Positions 1 through 9,057 of a stretch of DNA of 64,000 bases are shown here, piece by piece. The notes under the pieces were generated by a model. That model did not search any database. It was given only the letters and a program-made list of their open reading frames with translations, and was not told the origin of the DNA. Position 1 is the stretch's first letter, and the number at the start of each line of letters is the position of its first letter. Origin of the DNA: Aquilaria yunnanensis (Eukaryota > Streptophyta > Magnoliopsida > Malvales > Thymelaeaceae); contig CM077597.1 in assembly GCA_039654915.1 (NCBI GenBank), forward strand, positions 79,486,001 through 79,550,000, read 5' to 3'. Position numbers and translations under genes: made by a program.

Positions 1-936
1 GAACGATTAACTTTACTTTATTTGGTGACGACGCTCATTTCACTTCCATATTTTATTCTTATTTTATTATTTCTATTACAACAAAAGCCAACACCCTTTA
101 TCATTATTTGGAATATATATTATTATTTCTTTAAATAACAAAATAATTAAACTTATCTTTTTAATTCATTTAAATAACAAAAATTTAATTTTTGTTTCTT
201 TTAAATAAAAATAAATAAAAAAAAAAATCAATCATAACCAAATGGTTTCACAAAAAAAAAATTATTTTTTCTAAAGTATTTGATTTAAATTTATAGATTT
301 AGATTATTCAATAAAATTTTTCAGAAAAAAGAATGAAAAAAAAAAATAAAATTTTAAAAACAAAACAAAATACAAAACAATAAAAAATAATAAAATTTCC
401 AAATTTCACAAAATTTATGACAAATCATGAATTAGGTTTTAGATTAAAATCCATGTCCGGGTGATCCAATAGGATTCATGGCTTGGAAAAATATACAAAC
501 TTTTAATTGAATAAAAATAAATACAAAGATAAAAATCCATATTTACAATATGGATTAAATTATTTAAAAGTTCACCAAATTCCGTGTCCAAATGACTCGG
601 CAGAGTCCATGGTTCGGAATCAAAATCTTCCGTGTCCAAATGACTCGGTAGAGTCCATGGTTCGGAAGTATAAAATTATATACAAATTAATTACCAAAAA
701 TCCACATCCGATTAATTCAGTTAAAAATTCTAGATTGAAAATTAACTGAAATTTTTCTAAAAGCAAAGCAAAACAAAATTAAAATCAACTAAGGTGCCAA
801 TTTTGGGCGCTATAACAAAATTGTTTTAGCGTAACCGTACTCCCGATCCCCTAACTCTCGCAGACCAATTTTAAGGTGACCAATCGACCTAGGTAAACGG
901 ATTGGTGGCGACTCCAGAAAACCCGACGTTGCCACA
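1..936 (+). repeat. 5' LTR (3' part only) of the Ogre-type element
   Basis: Matches the last 935 bases of the 3' LTR (14,153-15,087) with a few substitutions and small A-run length changes, and ends in CA at 936. It includes three copies of a dyad motif (CCATGTCC or CCGTGTCC, then about 15 bases, then CATGG) at about 452, 584 and 631. The upstream 2.85 kb of this LTR lie outside the window. Short open frames here are repeated in the other LTR and have no coding character. Confidence 0.9.
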
Positions 937-939
937 GCT

Positions 940-957
940 TGGCGACTCCGCTGGGGA
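940..957 (+). other. Primer-binding site (PBS)
   Basis: TGGCGACTCCGCTGGGGA starts three bases after the LTR end. It has the TGG start expected of a complement to a tRNA CCA tail. Ogre-type elements are known to use tRNA-Arg; the match to a specific tRNA is inferred, not checked. Confidence 0.75.
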
Positions 958-3400
958 ACTCCGGTTAGTGAGTCGAGCCTAAAACTTGATTTGTTTTGTT
1001 TTGCTTTGCTTCTTTTTATGTGGATTTATATATTATATTTACTTAAGTAATCATGCATAATGCATTCACAAAATGAAGCTCTATACCCGAGCTTCCTTAA
1101 ATCAAACACGATTCTTTCTAAGCGGAATTGGTGTTGCTGTCCTTGTGAGGCCACGGTCTCCAAGCCTTCACCGGTTTCAAAGTAGCAAAGTAGTGTATTG
1201 CCTTCTGAGACGGTTAGTCTCTGCATGGGCCCACGAAAAGCTACGACTCGAATTAATCCATTCCTTACATTAACCCTAGAGGGTAAGGAATCGGGCCGTC
1301 ACTATGATTTAGTGACGGGATTCGGGAACTATCCCTTGCCTTTTTGATAAACCACCTTATGCATATAGAACTCCCCACTTAACCATAGAACTGACCATAG
1401 AATTTCTACCATTTTACCAACGCCATAAGCATATCCTTGTTATGCTGTGTTGTTACTCTACACTTTTCTTCGTATGGTTTTAACTTGTTTATCCATAATA
1501 CTTCATGAGTTGTTAATTACTATTTAACTTGTTAATAACCTTATTTTTCTTTTGTTATACTTCCGTTCTGTGCAATTATTCTTCATGCATCAAAACCACG
1601 CATCAAATTATGCTAACTTTTTGGTCTTTATAATGACAACTAAAAGTTTTGAAGTTCCACGATAATGGATAAGCAAACTCATTCATCGCATGCATGCATT
1701 ACATTAATCACGTGCATATAAAGTCTGATAAAAACATAATCTCACTTTATATGGCATGCATCCATTGCATCAATCATATACATGTAAAATCTAGTAAAAT
1801 AAATCTTACTTTTAAGAAGGTAAAATTGGACCTCAACACCGATATTCAACTCGGCTCCAAACAAGATTAATGGCAGAACAAACCGAAGGACGTCTCATAG
1901 ATATAGAGTCCAAGATAGAAAATATGGCCGGAGCAGTTCCCTCCTCATTACACCAAAAAATGAAATTCATTTTTGAAGGAAAGTTAATCGCAGTCTTTGC
2001 TGAAGAAGGCATTCTGCTATCATCTATATCAATAGTAGCAAAGACCAAGTGACCTTCTCTTCCAAGTTGGTGTGACCCAAATCCCAAATGTAACTGAAAA
2101 TTCTGTCATATTGAAACTCAAGGTCCAACAGTTGGTCGAGTCCAAGTTGCTAGGCTCGATGTGATTGGTAATTGAAAGTGAAGATTTTGAGCTGGAATTA
2201 CATTGATTTTGGAAGGGCTCCAAGTCAGATCTGACCTAACAGTCCGCACACACTTTTGAATGACAGGGAATCCTTTGAATAAACTTGTATCTTTGAAAGC
2301 TTGCAAAAGTAATTTAATAGTAAAAATCTCCTAGATTTAGTCCAGAATCTAGGGTGTAGTCTTTGTTAAATGGACACCTGCTATTCTTTTTCTGGTACAA
2401 CAAAAAGATGTAATGTGTGCATTTTACTACTTTCCATTTTTACACTCTTTGCCATTATACTATCCATTATAGTCATCACACTTTACTTTTCGACAACCGG
2501 TAATTCTTTTTGTTCTCTAACAAAAAGATGTTGCGTGTGCATTCTACCACTTTTTAATCCCATTATTACTTCTACACATTCTACCAATTTTTACCAAAAA
2601 TTCAATTATTACACCTACACATTCTACCACTTCTTACCAAAATTCCGTTTTTATATCCATCTCTCACTCCTTTCCATTATACTATCCATTATTGCTATCA
2701 CACTTTACTTTGAAAACGATACTACTCGTGGGTGAAAATAAAAAGTTAAGGAAAATTTGATAGTAATGATCTTGAAAGTGCTGCCAAATCTAGTAAGAAA
2801 GATTTCATATGTTGCACCTCAACCCTCAAAAAGAATTCACAGTGGTTATCAACATCCTTGCAAGAAGTTTGGGGTTAGTTTCCAAACAAAGTAGCTCTCA
2901 TATTAAATGACTTCAGTGGCCTCCCAATTCTCATAAATGCTCAAAACAAAAAAAAAAAAAAAAAAAAAAAGGTTCTCAGTTTTCTGCAACACAAACTCCG
3001 AAAAGGAAAAAGTTCATCCCTTCCGTCAAAAAGCCAACAAGGGAAAATTCAAAACCAAAAAGAACTGAGAACAAACACGAGCAAGCAAGGCCACTTGAGT
3101 CATCTCACTTCAAGAGAGTTATCAAGTATGTCATCACCATAGCTCACAAAAAAAAAAAAAAGGGAAACAAAAGAAAAAAAAACAAAAAAAAAAAAAGGAA
3201 AAAGGGCTCAAACTAGAAAAAAAAAAGTGAGATATGGATTCTAGACTGAAAACCTGCAAAGGCGGTTTAGAACACAAAAGCAACCCTCAAACCAAGCATG
3301 CATAAAGATCACAATAGTTGGGGGGCAACAGATGAGGTCTAACTTTCTGGAAAGAGTGGCAAGTTGAGGTCATCACTATTGAGTTTTTCACCATAATCAA
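958..3400 (+). other. Long internal leader without a recognisable gene
   Basis: About 2.4 kb of low-coding sequence following the PBS. The only open frames are short: a 60-codon frame at 1,870-2,052 (a charged start, MAEQTEGRLIDIESK, possibly a scrap of a gag N-terminus) and a 121-codon frame at 2,370-2,735 made of internally repeated, hydrophobic, low-complexity sequence. Poly-A tracts lie at about 2,946-2,971 and 3,148-3,225. I see no RT, protease or integrase motif in any frame. Confidence 0.5.
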
Positions 3401-3407
3401 ATTCGCT

Positions 3408-3870
3408 CACGAGTAGTATTAAAAGACCCTTCTTCCACACCACTTAAATTTAACTTTTCTCAAACCGAACATCCTCATTCAGTTAAAAGACTATCATTGT
3501 GAATCATGTTTCTACCTTGTTTAATACTGCTCACGAGTAGTATTAAAAGACCATTCTTTCACACCACTTAAATTTAACTTTTCTCAAACCGAACATCCTC
3601 ATTCAGTTAAAAGACTATCATTGTGAATCATGTTTCTACCTTATTTAATACTGCTCACAAGTAATATTAAAATACCATTCTTTCACACCACTCAAACTTA
3701 ACTTTACTCAGACCTAATATTTACCTCTTAATATCATTCTCATTCAGCTAAAAGACTGCAACAAAAAAAAAACATTCAAACTTAATTTTCTTCACACCTA
3801 ACAGTTACCTTTCGATATCATCCTCATTCAGCTAAAAGGCTATCCTTGTGAATCATGTTTCTACCTTATT
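3408..3870 (+). repeat. Tandem repeat, about 124-bp period
   Basis: Near-identical units begin at about 3,408, 3,532 and 3,656 (each opening with cacgagtagtatt or a close variant), followed by a more degenerate fourth unit. Each unit contains the phrases tcctcattcagttaaaag and gaatcatgtttctacc. Confidence 0.8.
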
Positions 3871-4039
3871 GCCTTGCACAGTTTATGTCTTCGAGTTGGA
3901 AAGGGAAGAATGGCAGGATATTTTAATTGAAAACAAAGACCGTAAATTACTTTGTCAAGCTTTGCAAATTGATGAAAGTTTTTCTTTAAGGCCAAACCAT
4001 TATTCATTAATGTATGTAGACTTAAAAGTGAGGACATAG
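3848..4039 (+). CDS. Unrecognised short ORF, 63 codons
   Basis: An open frame starting at the edge of the tandem repeat. From about residue 12 the composition looks protein-like (VYVFELEREEW, then LLCQALQIDESF) rather than repeat-derived. I do not recognise it. It may be the end of a lost internal ORF of the element, and there is no evidence that it is expressed. 4,040-4,840 beyond it holds only purine-rich, low-coding sequence. Confidence 0.2.
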   Translation: MNHVSTLLPCTVYVFELEREEWQDILIENKDRKLLCQALQIDESFSLRPNHYSLMYVDLKVRT

Positions 4040-4839
4040 CTTGAGTCTTTCTTTAATAAGATGTGGTTCTTGTAAGAGAAATTTACGATCAAGTGCCATC
4101 ACAAAGGTCTAGAAATGCTCGACCTTCTATTAAATCAAAGGCGAGATGATATCTCTTTCCACATAAACACCATATTCAGGGGGGGCAAAGTAGTCTCTAC
4201 GAAGCGTAAGAGGAGTACTGCCAACAAAGAAGTTCAATAGACAAGGGGGCAAGTCTTATGGATCAAAACATGAGTTCAAGGAAGAGCAATCATTCAGATT
4301 ATAACATGGGAATAAGTAAGTGTCGGCACGGTCACAAGAAAAGGGGCAAAGCAGACATTGAAAGTAAAGCCTTTGATGGTATCAAATCCATGACAATGGA
4401 TGAGTACCCGAAAGAGATATAAATTATGAGGCGGGCCAACTTTAAAGAAATTGAGGCCAAAATTCAAAGAACAAGTCAAAGAAAGAAGATTTTTGAAAAG
4501 AGTTAGGCTTTTGAGACAATGGACAACAGCTGGAAAGCATAAAGAGATTCAATAATAGTCCGAGAAGGAAATCACAAAGAAGATCCAGTAAAGTAAAGCA
4601 AAGACATAAAGAGCTAGATTCAAAAAAAAAAAAAAAAAACATCAGTTACGCATGCTCTGCATTCATGCATTTCACATCATGCATGCATAGCTTTTACATG
4701 ACAGGGACCAAACAGGAATCACATTCACAGCACAGTTACAGCAGTATAAGCTGAGATCTCAATAACATCAGCTCTTACCAATCTATCACTGGATACACAG
4801 CTAATATGCGGGACCAACCCCCATCAGCAATTCAAGGAT

Positions 4840-5190
4840 AAGGTAGACAATATTGTCAAAAGCTTGGCTACCGATTCAATAATCGAGGCTACACCTGGAA
4901 GGATAGGATTGACGCCAGCTAGTAGTATCCAAGATAAGAGATAGCTATAGCCAAGGATAAGGCAGATATAAAAAAAAATATAAAATAGACAATATTGTCA
5001 AAAGCCTGGCAATTGATTCAATAATCGAGGCTACACCTGGAAGGACAGGATTGATGCCAGCTTAGCAGCATCCAAGATAAGAGATAGTCAAAGATAAGGC
5101 AGACATCAAGAAATATTGTCGTTGAAAATTTGTCAAAAGCGGACAATGGATTCAATAATCGAGGACTGGATCGACGTCAGCTCGATGGAA
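4840..5190 (+). repeat. Tandem repeat, about 138-bp period, upstream of the Cys-rich genes
   Basis: Three units share gattcaataatcgagg at about 4,873, 5,012 and 5,148 and acaatattgtcaaaagc at 4,848 and 4,988. The third unit runs directly into the presumed promoter of the first Cys-rich gene and contains an ACGT-core bZIP-like site (GACGTC at about 5,173). Confidence 0.75.
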
Positions 5191-5198
5191 TATAAAAA
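5191..5198 (+). promoter_or_regulatory. Possible TATA box of Cys-rich gene 1
   Basis: TATAAAAA about 150 bases before the first ATG. It lies downstream of a GACGTCA-type site. Weaker than the TATA regions of the following genes, with which it shares no extended sequence. Confidence 0.35.
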
Positions 5199-5342
5199 AT
5201 ATCTATCACATCAAAATGAAGTAGGATCCACTTTTCCGGTTAAACGGCGGATACGGTACTCCGTGACTCTCAAGTCGGTTCTCTCAGTTGCCCATAATAA
5301 CTGATTCTTTCACCCCTTCTTTCTTTTACTTCCTCCTAGAAA

Positions 5343-5891
5343 ATGGATCCTACTTTTTCCGCCTTGCGAAAGTATTTCCCTTCTCTCCCAATGAACATTC
5401 TCAAAAAGATCTACCAAGTTCGCTGTGAACGATTAAGAGTTCTGATGCACAAAGGAATCCCTGAAGATGTGCGGTGGTTAATCGAAGCCACGGTTCGTCT
5501 GGCAGGTGAAATCCCAGAGGCATTTGTGTCTCACATGCCTGGTATAGGCAAAAGCTCTTATGCCAAAAAGCGAAGAGCGAAAAGGTTACAAGTCTGCCAT
5601 AAATGTGGACGGTGGACTTGTAATACTAAATGTCGTTCTTTAGGGATGATCTCTGATAATCGAGAAGATAAAATACGATTCATTAAGAATGGCCTGAGTA
5701 AGGACTCATTGGATGATATCCAATTGACTCTTGAGACGCATTCTTGTGGATCTGTGCAACGTGAAATTCTTGATTTATGGAGTATTTTTCATGAAGAACG
5801 AGACCGTTACAGTCCCGGGAATCTGACTTTAAACGACCCTGTTTGCCGGCTTGTAAGAAAGCTGGATGGGAAGAAGATCCTCGACTCATAG
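5343..5891 (+). CDS. Cys-rich protein 1, carlavirus-type nucleic-acid-binding protein-like
   Basis: An intact single-exon frame of 182 residues. In order: an N-terminal helical region (1-60), a GxGKS-like turn, a strongly basic stretch (SSYAKKRRAKR, about 71-81), a zinc-finger-like cluster CHKCGRWTCNTKC (Cys 85, 88, 93, 97), a segment with RFIKNGL (112-118), and a C-terminal 50-residue tail. The order G-K/R-S-x-Y-A, basic run, C-x2-C, then FIxNG resembles the cysteine-rich nucleic-acid-binding proteins of carlaviruses and relatives (Betaflexiviridae), which bind nucleic acid and act in silencing suppression or host gene activation. The cluster here is C-x2-C-x4-C-x3-C, shorter than I expect for carlaviruses, and the tail is extra. 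First of three tandem copies inside the LTR element. Assignment is by motif only; a plant family of unknown function is the alternative. Confidence 0.7.
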   Translation: MDPTFSALRKYFPSLPMNILKKIYQVRCERLRVLMHKGIPEDVRWLIEATVRLAGEIPEAFVSHMPGIGKSSYAKKRRAKRLQVCHKCGRWTCNTKCRSLGMISDNREDKIRFIKNGLSKDSLDDIQLTLETHSCGSVQREILDLWSIFHEERDRYSPGNLTLNDPVCRLVRKLDGKKILDS

Positions 5892-6034
5892 AAGCCGTTA
5901 ATGCCGTTACTGGACGTAAAACCAGTGGAAGATGTGAGCCACAGTCACAATTACTGTACATACAGTTTGTTATATTTGGAAAAATTTACATTTTCTTTTG
6001 ACAGATGTACATGCTCCCCTAAGTGTAATCGACA

Positions 6035-6060
6035 CGTTATCCCTTTTCATCACTATAAAT
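6035..6060 (+). promoter_or_regulatory. Shared TATA module of Cys-rich gene 2
   Basis: CATCACTATAAAT preceded by a TTATCCCTTTT block, with the TATA at 6,054. The same module recurs before gene 3 (6,863-6,888) and, slightly altered, before the LOG-like gene, which suggests one promoter type duplicated with the genes. Confidence 0.6.
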
Positions 6061-6180
6061 GCGTGTTCTTCCTTCTGATTAAGCAGCGGATAAGATACCC
6101 CGTGACTTCTAAATTCGGTTATTCCAGTCTCCTACAATAACTGATTCATTTCCCTCTTCTCTCAAATTCTTCTCTCATCA

Positions 6181-6729
6181 ATGGATTATACTCTTTCTGC
6201 ACTGCGAAAATACTTTCCTTCCATTCCAATAAAAGTCCTTAAAAAGATCTACCTTGCTAGATGTGAAAGAATCAGAGTTTTTACACGCAAAGGCATTCCC
6301 GATAATGTGCAGTGGATAATTGAAGCTAAGGTCCGTTTGGCGGGTGAAGTTCCAGATGCATTTATGCCTCGCATGCCCGGTTTAGGTAAAAGCCGTTATG
6401 CCAAAAGGCGAAGAGCAAAGAGATTAGGCGTGTGTTATAAATGTGGGCGATGGAATTGTAATACTAAATGTCGCTCTTTAGGATACATCTCCACAAATCG
6501 TGAAGATAAAAGAAAATTCATTAAGAATGGCCTGCGTAAGGAATCTCTGGAAGATATCCGAGAGACTCTTGAAACGCATTCTTGTGGAAAAGTGCAAGGT
6601 CAAATTGTCAAATTGTGGAGGACTTACCATAAAGAATGAGACCGTTACAGTCTTGGGAATGTGACTGTAAACGACCCTGTCTGCCAGCTTGTAAGAAAAC
6701 TGGATGGGAAGCAAGTCCTCGACTCATAG
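6181..6729 (+). pseudogene. Cys-rich protein 2, interrupted by one nonsense codon
   Basis: The second tandem copy, colinear with copies 1 and 3 over the same 549 bases without any indel. One TGA at 6,637-6,639 stands where copy 1 has CGA (Arg) and copy 3 has CAG, so a single C-to-T change cuts the product at 152 residues. The shortened product would still keep the basic run, the four-cysteine cluster (CYKCGRWNCNTKC) and the FIKNGL segment, losing only the 30-residue tail. It might therefore still work, or be a recent pseudogene. Downstream of the stop the frame stays open to the conserved TAG at 6,727. Its own TATA module lies 127 bases upstream of the ATG. Confidence 0.7.
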
Positions 6730-6862
6730 AATGCATTGAAGCCATTACTAGATATAAATCAGTGGAAGATGAGAGCCACAGTCATGATTGCTGTACATAT
6801 AAGCTGTCATTTGTCTTTTCTTTTGACAATAATGTACTTGCTTCTGTAAGTGTAAATTAACG

Positions 6863-6888
6863 CATTATCCCTTTCATCACTATAAATA
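6863..6888 (+). promoter_or_regulatory. Shared TATA module of Cys-rich gene 3
   Basis: CATCACTATAAATATG preceded by attatccctt. The TATA at 6,881 is 63 bases upstream of the ATG. Nearly the same sequence as the module at 6,035-6,060. Confidence 0.6.
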
Positions 6889-6943
6889 TGTGTTAGTTAT
6901 TTTCATTTCCTACAATCACTAATTTCTTTCTTTGCCTCCTTCA

Positions 6944-7492
6944 ATGGAGTATTCTCTTTCCGCCCTACGAAAGTATTTTCCTTCCTTCCCAATAAATGTT
7001 CTTAAAAAGATTTATCAAGCTAGATGTGAACGATTCAGAGTATTTATGCACAAAGGCATTCCTGATAATGTGCGGTGGCTAATTGAAGCTAAGGTTCGTT
7101 CAGCTGGTGAAGTTCCCGAAGCGTTCTTGCCCCGTATGCCCGGCTTTGGTAAAAGCGCTTATGCCAAAAAAAGAAGAGCAAAGAGGCTAGGCGTTTGTCA
7201 TAATTGTGGATGGTGGATTTGTGGCAATAAATGTCGTTCTCCAGGAGTGATTACCAGAAATCGTAATGATAGAATAAGATTCATCAAGAATGGCCTGCGT
7301 AAGGAATCTTTGGATGATATCCTATTAACTTTTGAAACACATTCTTGTGAAATAGTGCAATGGGAAATTATGGATTTATGGTGGACTTTCCGTAAAGAAC
7401 AGGATCGTTACAGTCTTGGAAATCTGACTTTTAATGACCCAGTTTGCCAGTTTGTGAGAAAACTGGATGGGATGCAAATCGCCAATTCATAG
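6944..7492 (+). CDS. Cys-rich protein 3, carlavirus-type nucleic-acid-binding protein-like
   Basis: An intact third copy of 182 residues. I take the ATG at 6,944 because it aligns with the starts of copies 1 and 2; an in-frame TTG lies 12 bases upstream. The basic run (AYAKKRRAKR) and all four cysteines (CHNCGWWICGNKC, positions 85, 88, 93, 97) are kept, as is RFIKNGL. By hand count it differs from copy 1 at about 50 residues, with no insertion or deletion. That pattern suggests long coexistence under constraint on the reading frame. Whether the copies have diverged in target cannot be told from the sequence. Confidence 0.7.
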   Translation: MEYSLSALRKYFPSFPINVLKKIYQARCERFRVFMHKGIPDNVRWLIEAKVRSAGEVPEAFLPRMPGFGKSAYAKKRRAKRLGVCHNCGWWICGNKCRSPGVITRNRNDRIRFIKNGLRKESLDDILLTFETHSCEIVQWEIMDLWWTFRKEQDRYSLGNLTFNDPVCQFVRKLDGMQIANS

Positions 7493-7589
7493 AAGGCATT
7501 GAAGCCGTTACTGGATGCAAAATCAGTGGAAGACATGAACCAAAGTCACGATTACTGTACATGCTAGCTGTCGCTTTTGAAATTATCCT

Positions 7590-7800
7590 CCCAATAATGT
7601 ACCCACTCCTGACATGAGATACAGTTATGACTACTATATATAGCAGCTACTTTTGAAATTTTCCTTCTCTTTCAACAATCACGTACCTACTCCTGACGTA
7701 AGCTACAGTAGTGACTACTGTGTATGCTAGTTGCTTTTGAAATTTTCCTCCTCTTTTAACGATAGTGTACCCATACCTGACCAGAGTCATACTTGTGACT
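7590..7800 (+). promoter_or_regulatory. Triplicated 85-95-bp upstream repeat with an as-1-like site
   Basis: Three imperfect units, each containing a ctga-c-a-ga/aag-tacag phrase and gtgactactgtg or a close variant, then a gcttttgaaattttcctc block. They lie between Cys-rich gene 3 and the LOG-like gene. The middle unit contains TGACGTAAG (7,694-7,702), the form of half-site bound by TGA-type bZIP factors in the 35S-type viral promoters. The arrangement looks like a multimerised upstream promoter element; function is inferred. Confidence 0.5.
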
Positions 7801-7849
7801 ACTGTGAATAGCTGGCAATAATATATCCATTCTTGAAAATAAAATTATT

Positions 7850-7875
7850 ACTTTATCTTTTCATCTCTATAAATA
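7850..7875 (+). promoter_or_regulatory. TATA module of the LOG-like gene
   Basis: ctttatcttttcatctctataaata, with the TATA at 7,868, 48 bases before the main ATG. It is a variant of the module in front of Cys-rich genes 2 and 3, linking the LOG-like gene to the same transcription design. Confidence 0.55.
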
Positions 7876-7899
7876 TATCCTCTTTTCTTCTTTTCTCAC

Positions 7900-7938
7900 A
7901 TGGGTAAGGATAGGAATGGAGAAAACCTCCACTCGTAA
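7900..7938 (+). CDS. Short upstream ORF overlapping the LOG-like start
   Basis: An ATG at 7,900 in another frame opens a 12-codon frame that reads across the LOG-like start codon and ends at TAA 7,936-7,938. If the transcript starts near the TATA at 7,868 this would be the first AUG, so main-frame translation would depend on leaky scanning or reinitiation. Seen in sequence; the effect is inferred. Confidence 0.4.
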   Translation: MGKDRNGENLHS

Positions 7939-8545
7939 ATCCCGAAGTATTTGTGTATTTTCTGGAGCTTTTCCTGGAGAAGATGAAGAGTACTTAAAGG
8001 CAGCCAACCATTTGGGTAGTGTATTAGCTGAGCAAAAAATACACTTAGTTTATGGAGGAGGTAATGTCGGATTAATGGGAGCTGTAGCATCAGCAGCATC
8101 TTTAGGAGGAAGCCAGGTTCTGGGTATTATCCCTGCATCTCTGAAATCGGTTTCTGGGGGCACAATTGGAGAAGAGCTAGTGGTTAAAAATCTGCAAGAG
8201 CGTTTGTTACAAATGCTTTTTAATGCTGATGCTTTTATCGCACTACCAGGTGGCTTTGGCACATTAGGAGAAGTCTTCCAAATCGCTTCCATGGCCCAAC
8301 TTAATTTGCATCAAAAACCCATTGGGCTGTTAAATGTTAACTATTTCTTCGCAGGTCTATTATCTTTTATGAATCGTGCTGTGAAGCAGAAGTTTATCCC
8401 TGAGGTGGCACGACGAATCATAATATCCGCAACAACTGCTGAAGAATTGCTAGATAAAATGGAAGCTTTTGTTCCTGAACCAGATCCAGCAATGATCCAA
8501 ATAGACTGGACACGACAGTCTTTCCCGACCAGTTCACTCCCATAA
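7916..8545 (+). CDS. LOG-like / lysine-decarboxylase-like protein (cytokinin-activating family)
   Basis: An intact intronless frame of 209 residues. It has the Rossmann-like fold signatures of the LOG family (PF03641): ICVFSGAFPG (12-21), VYGGGNVGLMG (45-55), ADAFIALPGGFGTLGEVFQ (104-122) and KPIGLLNVN. The PGGxGTxxE motif is complete, with Glu 119 and the upstream Arg 96 at the positions used by LOG enzymes to cleave cytokinin riboside 5'-monophosphate into free cytokinin. Departures from classical plant LOGs are FSG for FCG and RL for RK; together with AQLNxHQKPIGLLNVN and the DPAM ending these suggest a less-studied lysine-decarboxylase-like plant subgroup, so the activity is not certain. 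Host genes of this family usually have several introns; an uninterrupted copy inside an LTR element points to capture through RNA. It is the fourth cargo gene, in the same direction as the Cys-rich trio. Confidence 0.85.
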   Translation: MEKTSTRKSRSICVFSGAFPGEDEEYLKAANHLGSVLAEQKIHLVYGGGNVGLMGAVASAASLGGSQVLGIIPASLKSVSGGTIGEELVVKNLQERLLQMLFNADAFIALPGGFGTLGEVFQIASMAQLNLHQKPIGLLNVNYFFAGLLSFMNRAVKQKFIPEVARRIIISATTAEELLDKMEAFVPEPDPAMIQIDWTRQSFPTSSLP

Positions 8546-9057
8546 TTGTCCTTTACCCGGCCTGTTGAAGCATTGTGGAAGAAGAAGCGATCTGATCCGT
8601 TTTTCTTGTCCTTTCGTTTTAATTATCAGCATTTTCTTTCGTATTTCAGTTTTTCTTTTCAGGGAATTTCGTTATCTTATAATATAGTTTCGTCCATGCT
8701 GATATTAAAACCATGCGACAATGCCTTTAGGTTGGAATGGCTGAGTAAAAAGTAATTTTTATTACTCTTGAGACGCATCCTATTAGGTCTACTAGGCATA
8801 ACATTTTGGGGTAGTTAAGCTTTGACCTTATTTGGATAACATATCTCACAAGGGAATCTATATTTACTGAAGAAAATATTAGATGAACCTTGGATATTAA
8901 TTCCAAACATCCGTTCCCCTTACATAATTTGTCAGGGTTATTGTCATCATTAAGATTCACTCGTTTTATCGAAGCCTAATTCTTTGCGCTTGCCTATTAT
9001 GAAAATTCACACTTTCGAAGAAAATTATTCCAATTTCAATTGCTTTCATATAACTTT
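8546..9057 (+). other. Region after the LOG-like gene, nothing recognised
   Basis: About 500 bases of AT-rich sequence between the LOG-like stop and the tandem arrays. Presumably 3' untranslated sequence of the cargo transcript and element; no gene or repeat identified. Confidence 0.5.

Noticed and set aside
3310..4200. G-runs (ttggggggcaa, tcagggggggcaaa) as second polypurine tracts
   Set aside because: No LTR start follows them; probably ordinary purine-rich leader sequence of the element.
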